From: Monosporascus cannonballus | Taxonomy: Eukaryota; Ascomycota; Sordariomycetes; Xylariales | NCBI GenBank assembly: GCA_004154925.1 | Contig: QJNS01000183.1 | Coordinates: forward strand, 1-64,000 | Direction of reading: 5' to 3' | DNA: 64,000 bases | Part shown: piece after piece, positions 45,492-56,307 of the stretch | Layout of the letters: every line of letters begins with the position of its first letter | Position numbering within the stretch: position 1 is the first letter of the stretch | Notes under the pieces: generated by a model | The model's input: the letters and a program-made list of their open reading frames with translations, nothing else | Database searches by the model: none | What the model was told of the DNA's origin: nothing | Translations under genes and position numbers: made by a program

Positions 45492-47607
45492 TCACGACTC
45501 CAACCCCTGGCAAGACTTCTCAGCCGCCAGTGTTTTGAACTGCGGCCCAAGGTGAGTGATAACGGTTGTTACATCAGGTGCTTTCGGAAGCGACTTCTCT
45601 TCTTCTGCCAGGATTACGTTCGGGTCCCAACTCTCTTTGCTCATCACGGCTTCGGTCTTACCAGACGCCTTCAAACCCTTGACGTCCTTGCCGCGTCTCA
45701 GTGGGGATTGTTTCGATTCCGGGGTAATGATGGTGTTGTCTAACAGGGATTGCCATTGCGCGAGATACATCCCAGGGCCGCTCATACGGCCGGTTTCTGG
45801 TCTGCTTTCAGCTGAACCGTCTAGAATACGCTGCATCCGCTCTGCTGAGATCTCTTCGAGCTTCTGCAGGTATTTGGCGTGGGCGTCGACTTCAGCCAGA
45901 GCTCTATTGCGTGCCTCTGCGGGGATCCTGTCGAATAGTCTCTGCAAGTCTATGTTCATGCTTCCAGCACTGAGGTCTTGCGTCTTGGGTTGGGAAGCGT
46001 TGGAAGCCTCCTTAGACCCGCTAGCATCGGTAGATTTAGCATCATGCCTGAAGGCCTTGACAGCGTGCTTGGCCCAGGCGCGCCAAGTCTCTCTAAGTCC
46101 TGGACAGCCTTTTGCAACGTCATGAAGGTACTCAAACAGCATATAGCGATTCCGCCGGAGTAGATCAACGTAATCATCCACGGACGGGAGAACGGGTCCA
46201 GCATCTTGCCGCTTGTTCTCGGTGTTGGACTGCTTTGGCTTGCTGGTCTTGATCAGGTCAGTCAGCAGTTTTTGGAGCGAACCGAGATGTTTCCGCAAGT
46301 CAACATTCTGGTGAATCGCTCGAATCATCGGGTCAAAAACTGCCAATACTTCTTTCAACACTGATGTGGTGAAGTCGGGACTCTGACGGCACAACGCATC
46401 GACAATCATCTCTCTGTCGCGGATTGCCAGCTGAGCAGAGTAATACTCCAATAATTGAGAGTGCTGAGAGTCTGTTAACTTGTCTGGTAGCTGCTTGTCT
46501 GCTGGCTCGAGGATGGCAACCACTATTGATAGCCTTTGCGTTTTGCTAGCCTCTCGTATAGAATCATGCTGAACCCGGTCTGACTGGATGTGTTGATCGA
46601 TTGCAGCGAAACATACATCGCTTGCACGGTCTTTGTCCTTCTTGATCTTCTCGACTGCTTTGCGAAAATCGCTGGCATCCCATTCGAGGGTCAAGGATAT
46701 TATCCTAATATATTCAGTCGGGAACATTTTGTCAAGGCCAGATCTGTCAAACTGACCTCTGTAACAGGTTCATCCCGTCGGCAGCATTCTGTGTCAAGCC
46801 CAGCCAGTTCGTCACAGCCCCGACACTAACCTTAGCCAGAATCAACCGAAAGAGGCCATTCACCATTGAGGCTGCATTTCCGATCCGCAATGTCTGGCCG
46901 AGGACTGAATATGGTATGAGACTGTTGCTATTCTCAAGAAGCTTAAGCAGATATGGCCCCTCAGCAGACAGGGAGAAGATGCAATGCAATAATGCTGCAA
47001 TATGGATAATCGCATAGTCCACGGCGGCCTTTACAGCTGGTGAGTGGTCCTCGAGGTTATCTGTCTTGATCGCATAGTCGAAAAGGTCGTCGACTAAGTC
47101 GCCATACACAAGCTGATAGATGGATGCATGGTACGCATTGGTCACGCCGTCGGCTGTCCTAGAGTCGTACTGGCTTTGAAGGGTTGATTCTCCACCTTGA
47201 GATACACCAGCGAGTAAGCCCCTGGTAATCGCTGCATGGATCACCGAAGCCGCGGTTGCTAGTCGCTTCCTGCTACCTAACGTCCCTTTATCATAGCTTT
47301 CTGAAAGGTCCGCTTTGCATAATCTCAGCATAATTCCTCGAAACTTCACATTCCAGAAGTCAGACGATAAATCCCTGAGTCCTGGTATTGGCAGGAGGAG
47401 CCTGGTGAGGAGTAGCTGCAATAAAGGGGTAGATGATTTGATATTCGCAGACTTGTCTCCACTCTTCGCATTTGCGGTAAAGGGGTATCCATAATGGTCA
47501 ATTGCCTCTGGGCTTCTGAAGAACTCAACTTCAGAATAAGTCTCGTAATGGACAAGAATGTCGAATAATGCGCGCAACTGTGGGGCAGTTAAGGAGGATG
47601 AAGACAT
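45492..47607 (-). CDS. PXB/DUF3818-type (PX-associated) protein
   Basis: Two exons, 46,757-47,607 and 45,492-46,704, encode 687 residues. The 52-nt intron has a GTCAGT donor and a TATTAG acceptor. Joining gives GMNLLQRIISLTLEWDASDF, whose left part would otherwise run into a stop. The N-terminal ~130 residues (LTAPQLRALFDILVHYETYS...) match the PX-associated PXB region. The middle, with SVGAVTNWLGLTQNAADGMN, matches DUF3818 of fungal PX proteins. The C-terminal third is charged and disordered-looking. I see no PX lipid-binding domain between the two, where larger family members carry one. Probable role at membranes or in trafficking by analogy. Confidence 0.85.
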
Positions 47608-48362
47608 GGTAGTAGGCAGGACCTCATTCCCCGATAAGGAATGCGCTTAGTATAGGGAGGACTACGACTATGCAGAAAGGTATATGGACCTAGCTTGAAT
47701 AGTTAAGACCAGTTAACATTGAAAAGAACATGGGCTCAGGAAGGGTCCAAGGCGATATTCAGTAAGCGGCAACTTGAGCTGATGAGTCAATCGACAGGTT
47801 TCGTCATGCCCCTGAGACAGTAAAGGCACTCACATGATGGAAGGCTAAATATAATTTGATTTTGCCGAGCCCCTGGGACTTTATGTCTCGCTGTAAGTGG
47901 CCTCAATTGCTGTTGTCTAACGCCTGACAGGTATGTATGATGCGTGGCCCGTCAGCCCGGCTGCCTAGGAGCTCTGTCGTAGAGAACTTTAATCCGGGGG
48001 TTTATCGAAAATTTGGATCAGATTAAGGACATATATAAAATCAGTTCATTTAACCACGCCTGGAAGAGTTTCTAGCGCTTCCCAGCCGCAAAATAGTGAG
48101 CTGAGGTTGATTTATTCTGTACCAGGGGGACAGCGGGTGGTTGGGTTAGACGGGTCATTCGTGACCAAGCGTCATGTGGCTTAGAAATGGGCTTACGCAC
48201 CTGCCAACATGGCTGTGCGTGATCTACGAACGTCCAGTGGAACCGGGTTGACTCCAAATTCTTTTAAGCCCGATAAAATCCGATCAACCGACGGTGAACC
48301 GCCCAGTCTTCAATTTTATCAAAAGGCCTCCAACCCCAAAATCAAGATGACAGGTGGGAACA
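47608..48362. promoter_or_regulatory. bidirectional intergenic region
   Basis: About 750 bp between the divergent PXB/DUF3818 gene (minus) and the mitochondrial carrier gene (plus), so it must hold both promoters. TATATAAAAT lies near 48,032. A short upstream ORF occupies its right end. Confidence 0.5.
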
Positions 48363-48385
48363 ATGCTACCAGGCCGCCGCGATGA
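48347..48385 (+). promoter_or_regulatory. 12-codon upstream ORF overlapping the carrier start
   Basis: ATGACAGGTGGG opens a 12-codon ORF ending at TGA (48,383-48,385), in a different frame from the carrier and overlapping its ATG at 48,363. It could lower translation of the carrier, or be the true N-terminus broken by an indel. Confidence 0.45.
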
Positions 48386-49739
48386 CAATGACAGGAACTC
48401 TGTGCTGTCAAGTCCGTATCCTGGGATACTGCCAGTCGTTCCACCAGGCACGGATGCACCGACAAGAAGCAATGCGGCCACGGCGGCATCGGCGGCAGGA
48501 GTGCGGGCATTAAGCGCCCAAGCCATCGCCTTTTACTTCAGAGCGCCCGTGAAAGCGTTTTTTCGGACGCGTGTGGATTATCTTGCATACGCCCGGAGCG
48601 TCCATCAGGCACACAACGCACAGCTCATGCGAGCTGTGGCGAACGATCGCGCAGCGTCACGTCTAGGTATCACTCTGAAACAGACATGGCTCTGGATGCG
48701 AGGAACGACGCCGGGTTTGCTGGCATCTGTCATACGTCAACAGGGCTGGCGCGTGATACCCGACCAGATTCTCCCCCCGCTCATTGCCAATGTGTCTGTC
48801 GGTGCGATCCTCTACACGAGCTACCTCCACATATTAGGCCATCTGCACGAGGGAAGTTCGAAGTCGGCCAAGAGGGTGTACCCACCACCGCATCCGCTCG
48901 ACACTTTCACGGCAGGCTTCTTGGCTGGCAGCTTCCAAAGCGTAATGGCGGCGCCTTTGGATGCCATCCAAGCGAGATATGACCATCGTGACCTCATGGC
49001 CGGAAACGGAAACGGCAAGCCCAGGAGCATGTGGTCCTTCAGTGCCGAGAAGCTGCGAGAAATTGGCCTGCGTGGCATCTTCGCTGGTTGGGGCCTGTCA
49101 TTCGTGAAGGACAGCCTCGGAAGTGCTGTCTTCTTCAGCACCTTCGAATATGTCAAAGCGCAAGGCTACTACCGATTCATTACATGGTATTACGGTGGAC
49201 TGAATGAAGACATCATCGACGCCCTTACCCGCAAACGGCCAACGAACCGTATTGGGCCGTCCGTTGACCATGGCGATGGAAGTCACCAACCGGCCGTTAT
49301 CCGGCCTCACTACGCTATCGAACCGATGTTTCTGCTGCTCGCCGGCATAAGCGCCTCGTTTGCTCAGCAGGTGCTTCTACATCCCCTAACCCACATCCAG
49401 GTCAAGCATTGGGACCACCTGGAGGAGCTAGACGCAAAAGCCGCCAGGCTCAGGAACTCAGCGGTCGCCAACCCAGATAAACCCGTGCGCAAGTGGCGGA
49501 TGCTTCGGGCATATTACCATGCGTACCAGGAAACGTGGGCGCAATGCACGGCAGAAGCGGCGTCCCAACGGAGGGGTCCACTGGCGCAACTGTACCGGGG
49601 ATTCTGGTGGAACACCATTAGGCAGGTACCGAGCACGAGCGCAGGGCTTATTATTTTCGAGCTTGTCCGGCGTAAGTATGGCCTGGGGGACGGAGAGGTT
49701 CGGATCATGAGGGACAATTACGACATCCTCCTTAATTGA
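48363..49739 (+). CDS. mitochondrial carrier family protein (SLC25-like)
   Basis: A single-exon gene of 458 residues from the first in-frame ATG. The SLC25 signature PX[DE]XX[KR] is clearest at APLDAIQARYD. A degenerate version, RAPVKAFFRTRVD, lies in the N-terminal third and another, HPLTHIQVKHWD, in the last third, giving the three-repeat layout. Glycine-rich paired helices surround them (FTAGFLAGSFQSVMAAPLDA, LLLAGISASFAQQVLLHPLT). At 458 residues it is longer than the usual 300 because of a polar N-terminus (about 50 residues) and inter-repeat loops. Predicted site is the mitochondrial inner membrane. The substrate is unknown; the degenerate first and third signatures make it an unusual member. 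Confidence 0.85.
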   Translation: MLPGRRDDNDRNSVLSSPYPGILPVVPPGTDAPTRSNAATAASAAGVRALSAQAIAFYFRAPVKAFFRTRVDYLAYARSVHQAHNAQLMRAVANDRAASRLGITLKQTWLWMRGTTPGLLASVIRQQGWRVIPDQILPPLIANVSVGAILYTSYLHILGHLHEGSSKSAKRVYPPPHPLDTFTAGFLAGSFQSVMAAPLDAIQARYDHRDLMAGNGNGKPRSMWSFSAEKLREIGLRGIFAGWGLSFVKDSLGSAVFFSTFEYVKAQGYYRFITWYYGGLNEDIIDALTRKRPTNRIGPSVDHGDGSHQPAVIRPHYAIEPMFLLLAGISASFAQQVLLHPLTHIQVKHWDHLEELDAKAARLRNSAVANPDKPVRKWRMLRAYYHAYQETWAQCTAEAASQRRGPLAQLYRGFWWNTIRQVPSTSAGLIIFELVRRKYGLGDGEVRIMRDNYDILLN

Positions 49740-50485
49740 TCTATGTAAGACTTAATGCTAGAAACTGGTAATATAGACAGCTTTTATACCGGAACATCTT
49801 TCAGAATTAGACCTCGAATGGTTGGGCTTCCTCCCAAGACTATTCTTGACAATCCTACGAAACTTATTCGTAGCTCAGTCATGTTATCTGTAACAGGCCC
49901 TGCCTTTGGTCAACTTCGTCAGACATATGTCTTCAAACTTAGTGCAAGACGGGATATAGTCCGTACAACACATCAGCATTTCAGCATTGCGACCGATGAT
50001 GGGCCAATCCTGAATTATGATACTGCACTTGACGGGTCCGTTCTGCCCTTTAACTTTTGCTACATTGACCACCTATCACGTCCTGCCACCAAATATGTGA
50101 ACCCCTTCTGACCAGTGGTCAAAATATTGGCATATTTAGTTCTGTTCTCCGTTGATGCGGGGCTCACGGGTGCATGGATGGACGGCTCCAGAATATGGTG
50201 TCAATCTTTATGTAAGGAGACCTCAGGTCCTAGGTCTTTGGGATGGCTCTTTATCCAGCTTCTATACGCTCATCTCTACCCCTAGACATCTCTACTCCGT
50301 TTCACTATTATCACAGTTAAGCTGATCGGAAGAGAAGGTTGTATAAGGTGTGGAAAGTGACAATTGTCTGACCAGAATCGAGCTCTAAGGAGTGGTGACT
50401 AGGAAGCTCTCTATATACTGTGGGCTCTCTGGAATAAGGTTGTTCGGTGGTGCTGGGAACTTTTGATGGCTAACAGGGATAGCCT
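49740..50485. other. intergenic; one unsupported ORF
   Basis: The ORF 49,755-50,111 (118 codons) begins just after the carrier stop but has no codon bias, motif or recognisable family. The remainder shows nothing. Confidence 0.4.
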
Positions 50486-50499
50486 TATTCTACAACAAC

Positions 50500-51260
50500 T
50501 ATCTACCTGCGTCGCCGTCCAAGTCAGAGCATACCGTGGTTAGAGAATCGGCCATACACAACGCTATTGCTAGCAATGCAATAGCGGCGTCGCTTTTGCG
50601 ACAGAGAAGTACTCCATGGCCTCTGTCTTCCACTGCACTACGAGACGGTCGGGTGCAATGACCAGAGTCGCTTTGAGGTGGATGCACGAAGCGACCTCCT
50701 TCGCTCGCTGGGCGACTGTTGGACCGCAATCGAATTGCTCTTGCATCCTCATCAAGGCAAGCAAGATAGCCGTCTTGCCGTAGCCAACATCGTCAGCGAC
50801 AACGCCGCCCCCCATGGGATGTTGCGCTTGGCACGATCGACAAGCCGAACATTAAGACGTGGCCGAAGATGCCAACCCTCAGGATACACGCCATGGTCAA
50901 CGGCAATGTAGCGAATTGTCCGTCTGTCGCCAACAGTGACAGTAAAGCGAAGCATGACTCTCTGCTCTGGATCTGTGTCGAGTCTAGAGGGGCCGGGGGG
51001 GGGGTGCTCCAGACTATTGGGGTCGGGAGCTGGAGCTGGAGCTTTGCGCTTTCTTTGGCCACTAGCACTAGACGTAGTAGCGGCTTTGCTGCCATTGGCC
51101 TTACCGGCCGCTTGTCGCCTGGGAGACGCCTCGTAAGTTTCCCACAAAGCGGCTTATATGGGCAGATGGGGTGATTTGGACTTACTGTGCGGTAGTATGT
51201 GTTCTTCGAGATTTGGCCACCATTTCTGCCACATGGGCCTGGTGCTGCTGATACCAACCG
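50500..51260 (-). pseudogene. SNF2-family helicase relic
   Basis: Minus-strand reading gives HPMGGGVVADDVGYGKTAIL near 50,815-50,770, the ATP-binding Walker A region of SNF2/Rad5-type helicases (usually GGILADEMGLGKT), followed by ATLVIAPDRLVVQWKTEAME as in motif Ia. The reading ends shortly after at VAKATPLLHC. Upstream (to 51,260) a Pro/Ser-rich part reads DPEQRVMLRFTVTVGDRR. It joins the helicase part only by a frameshift in a run of G at about 50,812-50,817. A GTAAGT donor near 51,180 suggests an intron. Everything after motif Ia, including DEAH and the second RecA lobe, is missing, so this is a 5' fragment without function. Confidence 0.7.
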
Positions 51261-51282
51261 TTTCAGATCGTCTTTTGACAGC

Positions 51283-52050
51283 CTACCCTTGTTTTAGGTA
51301 ATCCACTCGAGCGGGATGCTCGCTATTCAGCTCCTTTATAAGTTCATAAAAGCATGGCGAAGGTGAAAATTGACATGGCGCCTTTTGTTTTGGTGAGAGG
51401 ATCAGTGTTGGGATCTCTCCGCCTCTCTTTCCTTGAATGCCTTGGGCTTGTACTCGCGATCGAGTCAGTCGAAGGGATTGCGCCTGTAATGGGCCCGAGT
51501 TGGCTTTGAAACCGGGCGGTTGCTCCAGTGAACCAGATGGTTCCATCCTCTCGACTTGAGCATCAAGGTCAACGGTATGTCTTTTGCTAAGTCTTCGAGG
51601 TTAATATACGACCATAGATAGGCAATTTTCTCTGCTGCTCGCCCTTCAGATCGCCGACGAAGGCAGCAGCATTCATACACCGCGCCCGGCTGTTCAGCGC
51701 ATCCCGGTCCACGCGCTCGTAGCCTGGATGCTGTCTGCTTCGAGGCCGTCTGCTTCACTGGAAACACAATAGCTGCCGGGTGCTTTTTCCGTTGCACAAC
51801 AGGTGGGCTTCCGCCAAGTTGCTTCGACCACTGTATGACTCTCTGATCCGGATCTATGTCGAATAGAGAGGGGCCGGAAAGGAGCTCAAAGTTGGTAATA
51901 GTAGACATGACGCGTTTTTCGTTCTTACTGTAAGGAACGGTGCTGGGATTTCTCCATCTCTTTCCCCTTGAAGAACTTCGGCTTGAACTTGCGGTCAGGC
52001 CAGTTGTAAAGGGATTGTACCTGTAATGGGCTCAAACTTCAAGAATTTGG
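51283..52050 (-). pseudogene. duplicated N-terminal pieces of the same SNF2-type gene
   Basis: Two intervals resemble each other: about 51,375-51,510 and about 51,915-52,045. Both read on the minus strand as REYKPKAFKEREAERSQH and DRKFKPKFFKGKEMEKSQHR. A second pair is GPSLFDIDPDQRVIQW (near 51,860) and GPSRLDTDPEQRVMLR in the helicase relic (near 50,980). So this interval holds an old, diverged and rearranged partial duplication of the neighbouring helicase relic. Several frames are interrupted. Confidence 0.5.
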
Positions 52051-52618
52051 CCTAGACCCTCCCCAAAGAGAGGGAAAGAGGCTCATGACAACGTTGCAGT
52101 GTCATTGTGAATAGTTGTCGCGAACACGGAGCTGCGGGCCATACTAGAGCAGCAGCGCAATAGTCCGCCCCTTGGTAAATTCCATGCCTTGCGGCCTCCT
52201 CATTTCGGTATTGAAGTTGCCGAGGCCACCGGGGTTCTGATGCGCCAAATATAGTGTCATTCGCTTCAAAACCTGCTTGTGGGGTTTCCCTCCGTGTTGC
52301 AAACCAACGCTTTGCCCCCTGTCTTACAGAGGCCTCACTGTCCAAGGCTGTGGGAACATAATATGGAACGGGCTAGCTTTGTTCAGAAACTGTTTGTGCT
52401 TGGGGCACGACATCTGAAGTACTGAGTTTCGAAGCTTCGTTCCCGCGACCCCAGCCATGCCGAACCGCGCTCTTGACTCCCTCTGCCCTCCAGTAGTATA
52501 GTACTCCGCCGCAGAGTTTCCGGTCCCAGTAGAACTTGCCTTGACGGGCCCCGTGATCCTGTTAGTCTAGGAGGTCGTCCTCGGCTTTCCCCCGCTCTCC
52601 GTGTGTATAAAGTCTGAT
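52051..52618. other. intergenic, no gene recognised
   Basis: Sequence between the helicase relic and the 3' end of the F-box gene. Minus ORFs at 52,052-52,345 and 52,383-52,736 are not recognised; the latter is mostly a shadow of the F-box exon. Confidence 0.45.
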
Positions 52619-53971
52619 TCAGGAAATATTGGTGGCTTGATACGTGTCTTCTGTCGTGATAAAGAAGCGTCTGAGCTCTGACGGGCTGCAGCTGTCTGTA
52701 TCGTACTGCTCTAACATGTTGTTGGCGTAGGCGCATAGTTGCTCTCCTGGTACTTTAATCCTACCGGCACCGCAGCCCGGATCGACAAGTCTGATGGAGT
52801 CAAGCTGCAGGTGAGCACTCTTCAATTTCTTGATTTGTGGGTATGTTAATTGGCAGTGGTCAAACTCGAGATGCCGCAGAGTCCCGGCGTGCTTCTGGAA
52901 AAAGCCGATCATAAGATTCATCGAGCGTAACGGGGCGTCCGACACATGAAAAGTGGTAAGTCGAGGCCAAAGGGCTTCCTATGGAGTATCAGCTTAGCGG
53001 GCACCGTATTTTTACATTGGTCGGAAATGGCAACGTACACCAACAAGCTTGCGCATAATGCGAGAACTTGAGAAACCCATACCGTAGTAGTCCGAGGTGC
53101 CTTCAAAGCATAGCTTAAGATGACAGAGTTGGTCAGCAGCGCGAAGACAAGCTGACAGCTCAACTGTCGCAACTCGAGCTCTCTCTGGGACTATGGGCTT
53201 ATCTCTTCCCCAAAGATTTGTGAGGCAGAGGTCAATGGTCGTGAGCGTCTTGAAAGCGTCTGCACTGAGGTTTTGCATACCCAAACTTTCCGGGCCGACA
53301 GTCTCCTCGGCCCAACGTAAAGTGGTAATGGTAGAAGCTCCTTGGCGTAAGGCGGGAAACAGGAAGGAAAATAGGCCTTGGTTACCCGAATAGAGCTTCG
53401 AATCTATCATTGCGCGGAAAGCGCCGGCTTGAAACGGGTAACCTCCATATGGTAGGAGCCGGTCGGCGGGCATGGGACGGGAGGTGAAGGTGGTTAGATT
53501 GGGCATGCGTCTTAGCAGCTGATAGAAGTGACCTCTAAACTCATTGATGATTTCCCGCGCTCCTTGGGCACTTTCCCAGTTGGATCCCCCAAGCTTTGGG
53601 ATCCAGAAAGTTGCACGATCAGAGGCCAGGTCGACCTGGAGTTGAAGCATTGACTCGAACACATCCCCACGACTAACAAAGTTGTCCGGCATGTCACTCG
53701 AAAGGCCGTGACCCGGCCAGGCTTCCAGATGTAGCTCGTACCAGACGAGCTCGCGCACATACTGCGCAAGATGCGGGTGTGTGGCGATTTGCTCGAAGGC
53801 TTCCCTGTCCTGCTTCAAGCGTGAGAGTCGAATTCTTTGAAAGAGGTCCCGAGAAGGTACATCTGCGCATTCACGGCAGACCAATCGGAAAGATTTCTTG
53901 TCATCATGCAATGGTAGGTAGGCGGAAATCTCCGTCAGGAGCTCGCGAGGTAAATGATGCAGGGAAGGCAT
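52619..53971 (-). CDS. F-box protein
   Basis: Two exons, 53,039-53,971 and 52,619-52,978, encode 430 residues. The 60-nt intron has a GTACGT donor and CCATAG acceptor in phase 0, joining RIMRKLVG to EALWPRLTTFHVSD. The start is the ATG at 53,971, directly before the F-box: LHHLPRELLTEISAYLPLHD, then SFRLVCRECADVPSRDLFQR. An in-frame extension up to 54,166 exists but looks like translated leader. The remaining ~370 residues have Leu-rich spaced motifs (LTTFTSRPMP, ITTLRW, LTTIDLCLTNL, LRHLEFDHCQL), a leucine-rich-repeat-like substrate arm. F-box proteins recruit substrates to SCF ubiquitin ligases. Fungal genomes have large rapidly evolving sets of these. Confidence 0.85.
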
Positions 53972-55201
53972 GATAATTTCGTACTTTTGAGGTAGTAGTA
54001 GATATGGCGAGAGGACTGAGACGTGAGGTGGTGGGAAGTAGTTGAGTGGTCGTAGAGGAAGAAAATAGGAAGATTTTCTGCGCACGCTGCCCGGGGAGGG
54101 TGGAAGCTTCCTGAATGTTACGGCTAGTCTAGTATAAAGAGGAAGAGATGATCCGCGATTTATCAATGCGCTGCGAAGGTCCCGAGATATTTCGAGGACC
54201 GGGGGTGGTGGAGGGAGGTGGGGGGATGGTCACTGATTCTTGTGAAATGAACAAAAGAGGCAGTCAATTTCCCGTGGTTGACCATAGTACGGCGTGTAGT
54301 CAGTAATCTAGATAGCAGTCACATTGGTTGCAAACGAGTTATGAAATCAATTTCTTGAATTTCGCTGAGGCTGAACTATGGGTATCGATGAGTGGCTCGT
54401 TTCTTCATGCGTCGTTACGATGCGTTGATGATATCGTACCTCAACTGCTTCATCAAATTTCGACTTAGTCCTCTTCCAGGGCCTTCTCCTCATCTACAAG
54501 CGAGGCGTCGATGACAGTTGTGTCGTACTTCCTGGCGTTGACTTCCGTCTATCGGATGCAGCTGTAACACTACATATCAGTTCTATGTGCAACGCACAAT
54601 CTAATAACAGCCGACTGTGGTAGCTGAATATCCGGTTTCTGTTGCCTTCACATCGATGTAAAGAGGCATCACTACACCTTGGACTGGTGTTGTTAGTGTT
54701 TCCTCTGTAGCTGAAGTAAAAACCCTTCTCAAAATAAATGTTTCAGTGTGTGGTGGCAGCGTCATATTGTAGGAAGCATGGGAAAATCTACGGTTATATT
54801 TACTAATCTTATGTTGGCAGGACGAAGCCTAGGCATGGGGAGAAGTAATCTAGGAAAAGGGGCCGCCATAAGTGGTTGGGATTCATCTAATACAATCTAT
54901 CATCTCTTTTGTGGACGTACTGATATCCGACCTCTAGACAAAGTCCTCTAGATAGGTGTTTATACTACAACTAACCCTTACAGAACATATATCATCACAT
55001 AATGTTGTTACGGCCTGGTCACCCGTAATGTCTTTCAACATATACGAGTACATATATACAGCTGTAAGCACCAGGATGATTGCCACAATTGCGATTATTC
55101 CACCGATCTTTTGCCCTGGTGACGTGATGGTATGGTGCAGCCATAACAAATGTGCATATAAATGGCGCATAAGATGACCCCCCATCAACGCTCCACCTCC
55201 C
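53972..55201. other. island edge, intergenic with a small coding relic
   Basis: About 1.2 kb. On the minus strand at about 54,468-54,550, EVNARKYDTTVIDASLVDEE followed by KALEED and a stop looks like the C-terminal tail of a lost protein, with no upstream exon found. The minus ORF 54,934-55,188 has one hydrophobic stretch (IGGIIAIVAIILVLTAVYMY) but no other support. The sequence meets the LTR at 55,202. Confidence 0.4.
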
Positions 55202-55591
55202 TATGTAACGGCTAGTGGTTTAACCAATTATTAAACCTAAGTCGTACGGGTTTATATTAGCATGAATATCGTAAAAATCCGAGCAATAACATAATTTAGT
55301 TATGTTTCGTAATCCTAAAAGTATTGTAGGTAACGAAATTATATTATTAATTAATGTTATTTAAATTATAGAAATAATAAACGTTGATACTTTGTTTTTA
55401 ACAAATTTGAACAGCTTAATTTTTTTTAAAAAATATTTAAAGTTTTGTAACCTTTTCCGTATTACTTAAAAGGTTTAAAGCATTAAAAGCATTAAAAACC
55501 TTAAGCTGATTACGTAATTTATTTTTGTATCGAGGTTTAATTTTTTTGTTCCGACCGTTTTTAGACTCGTTAAGCTTATTAAATCATAATA
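55202..55591 (-). repeat. solo LTR of the chromovirus family, minus strand
   Basis: It starts TATGTAACGGC, continues with the reverse complement of the family LTR (TTTAACCAATTATTAAACC, TCGTACGGGTTTATATTAGC) and ends AAATCATAATA, the RIP form of GGGTCGTAATA. There is no element body of matching orientation on either side. A clear target duplication was not found. The left limit may be 55,202 or 55,204. Confidence 0.75.
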
Positions 55592-55593
55592 CA

Positions 55594-56307
55594 TATTATA
55601 AGCCAACAAGCTTGGCAGGCCAAGAAACGATCGGCGCAGAAAAAAACTAAAACTTGACACGAGAACCGATCACGTAATAGGCTTAAGGCTTTTAAGAGCC
55701 TTAACGCCTTAAGCTCTCCGAACGACATCAAGAGATTAAAAGACTTAAGGAACTTAAGGAGTTAAATTATTTAAATACTTTAAACAAAGAGCAATACATA
55801 TATTTTATTATTTTAATAAGTTAAAAAATATTAATTTGTAATATAACTTCGTTATATAAAATATTTTTAATATTATAAATATAATGAAATTATTTTATTA
55901 TTCGAATTTATAATATTTTTATAAATATTAACCGGTACGACTTAAATCTCATAATTAATTTAATCTTAAATTATTATAAGTTACAAATGTTTATTTAATA
56001 CTACTACTTAATTTTAAATAATATTCTTTTAACTTAAAATACTAATTAACAGTTAAGTGTTTATTATTATATAATTTTAAGCCAGAATTAAAAAATTCGC
56101 AAAATAAATTAAATAATTTATAAATCGAATAATAATTACTTTAATTCGCCTAATTACGTTAAGACATCAAATCAAAAGATTTTAACAGTAAAATAAATAA
56201 AAACAATTAAAAAATTTTAATTTACATATAAATATATTTGCAAATAGAATTTCTGTTACAAACACGTTTTTTACGAAAAATGCTCCAAATTAATTTCAAT
56301 TAGTAAT
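55594..56307 (+). mobile_element. truncated chromovirus: 5' LTR and leader stub
   Basis: A plus-strand LTR at 55,594-55,978 opens TATTATAAGCCAACAAGCTT, matching the copy C LTR start, and closes TTATTATA. The next ~330 bp match the start of the internal region of copy A (GTTACAAATGTTTATTTAAT and on). The element then stops where a different LTR-like sequence begins at 56,308, so it was cut by that insertion or lost its rest. Heavily RIP-changed. Confidence 0.7.

Noticed and set aside
20221..55200. Secondary-metabolite gene cluster
   Set aside because: A Zn2Cys6 regulator and two SDRs occur, but the SDRs are dead and there is no PKS, NRPS, terpene cyclase, P450 or transporter gene.
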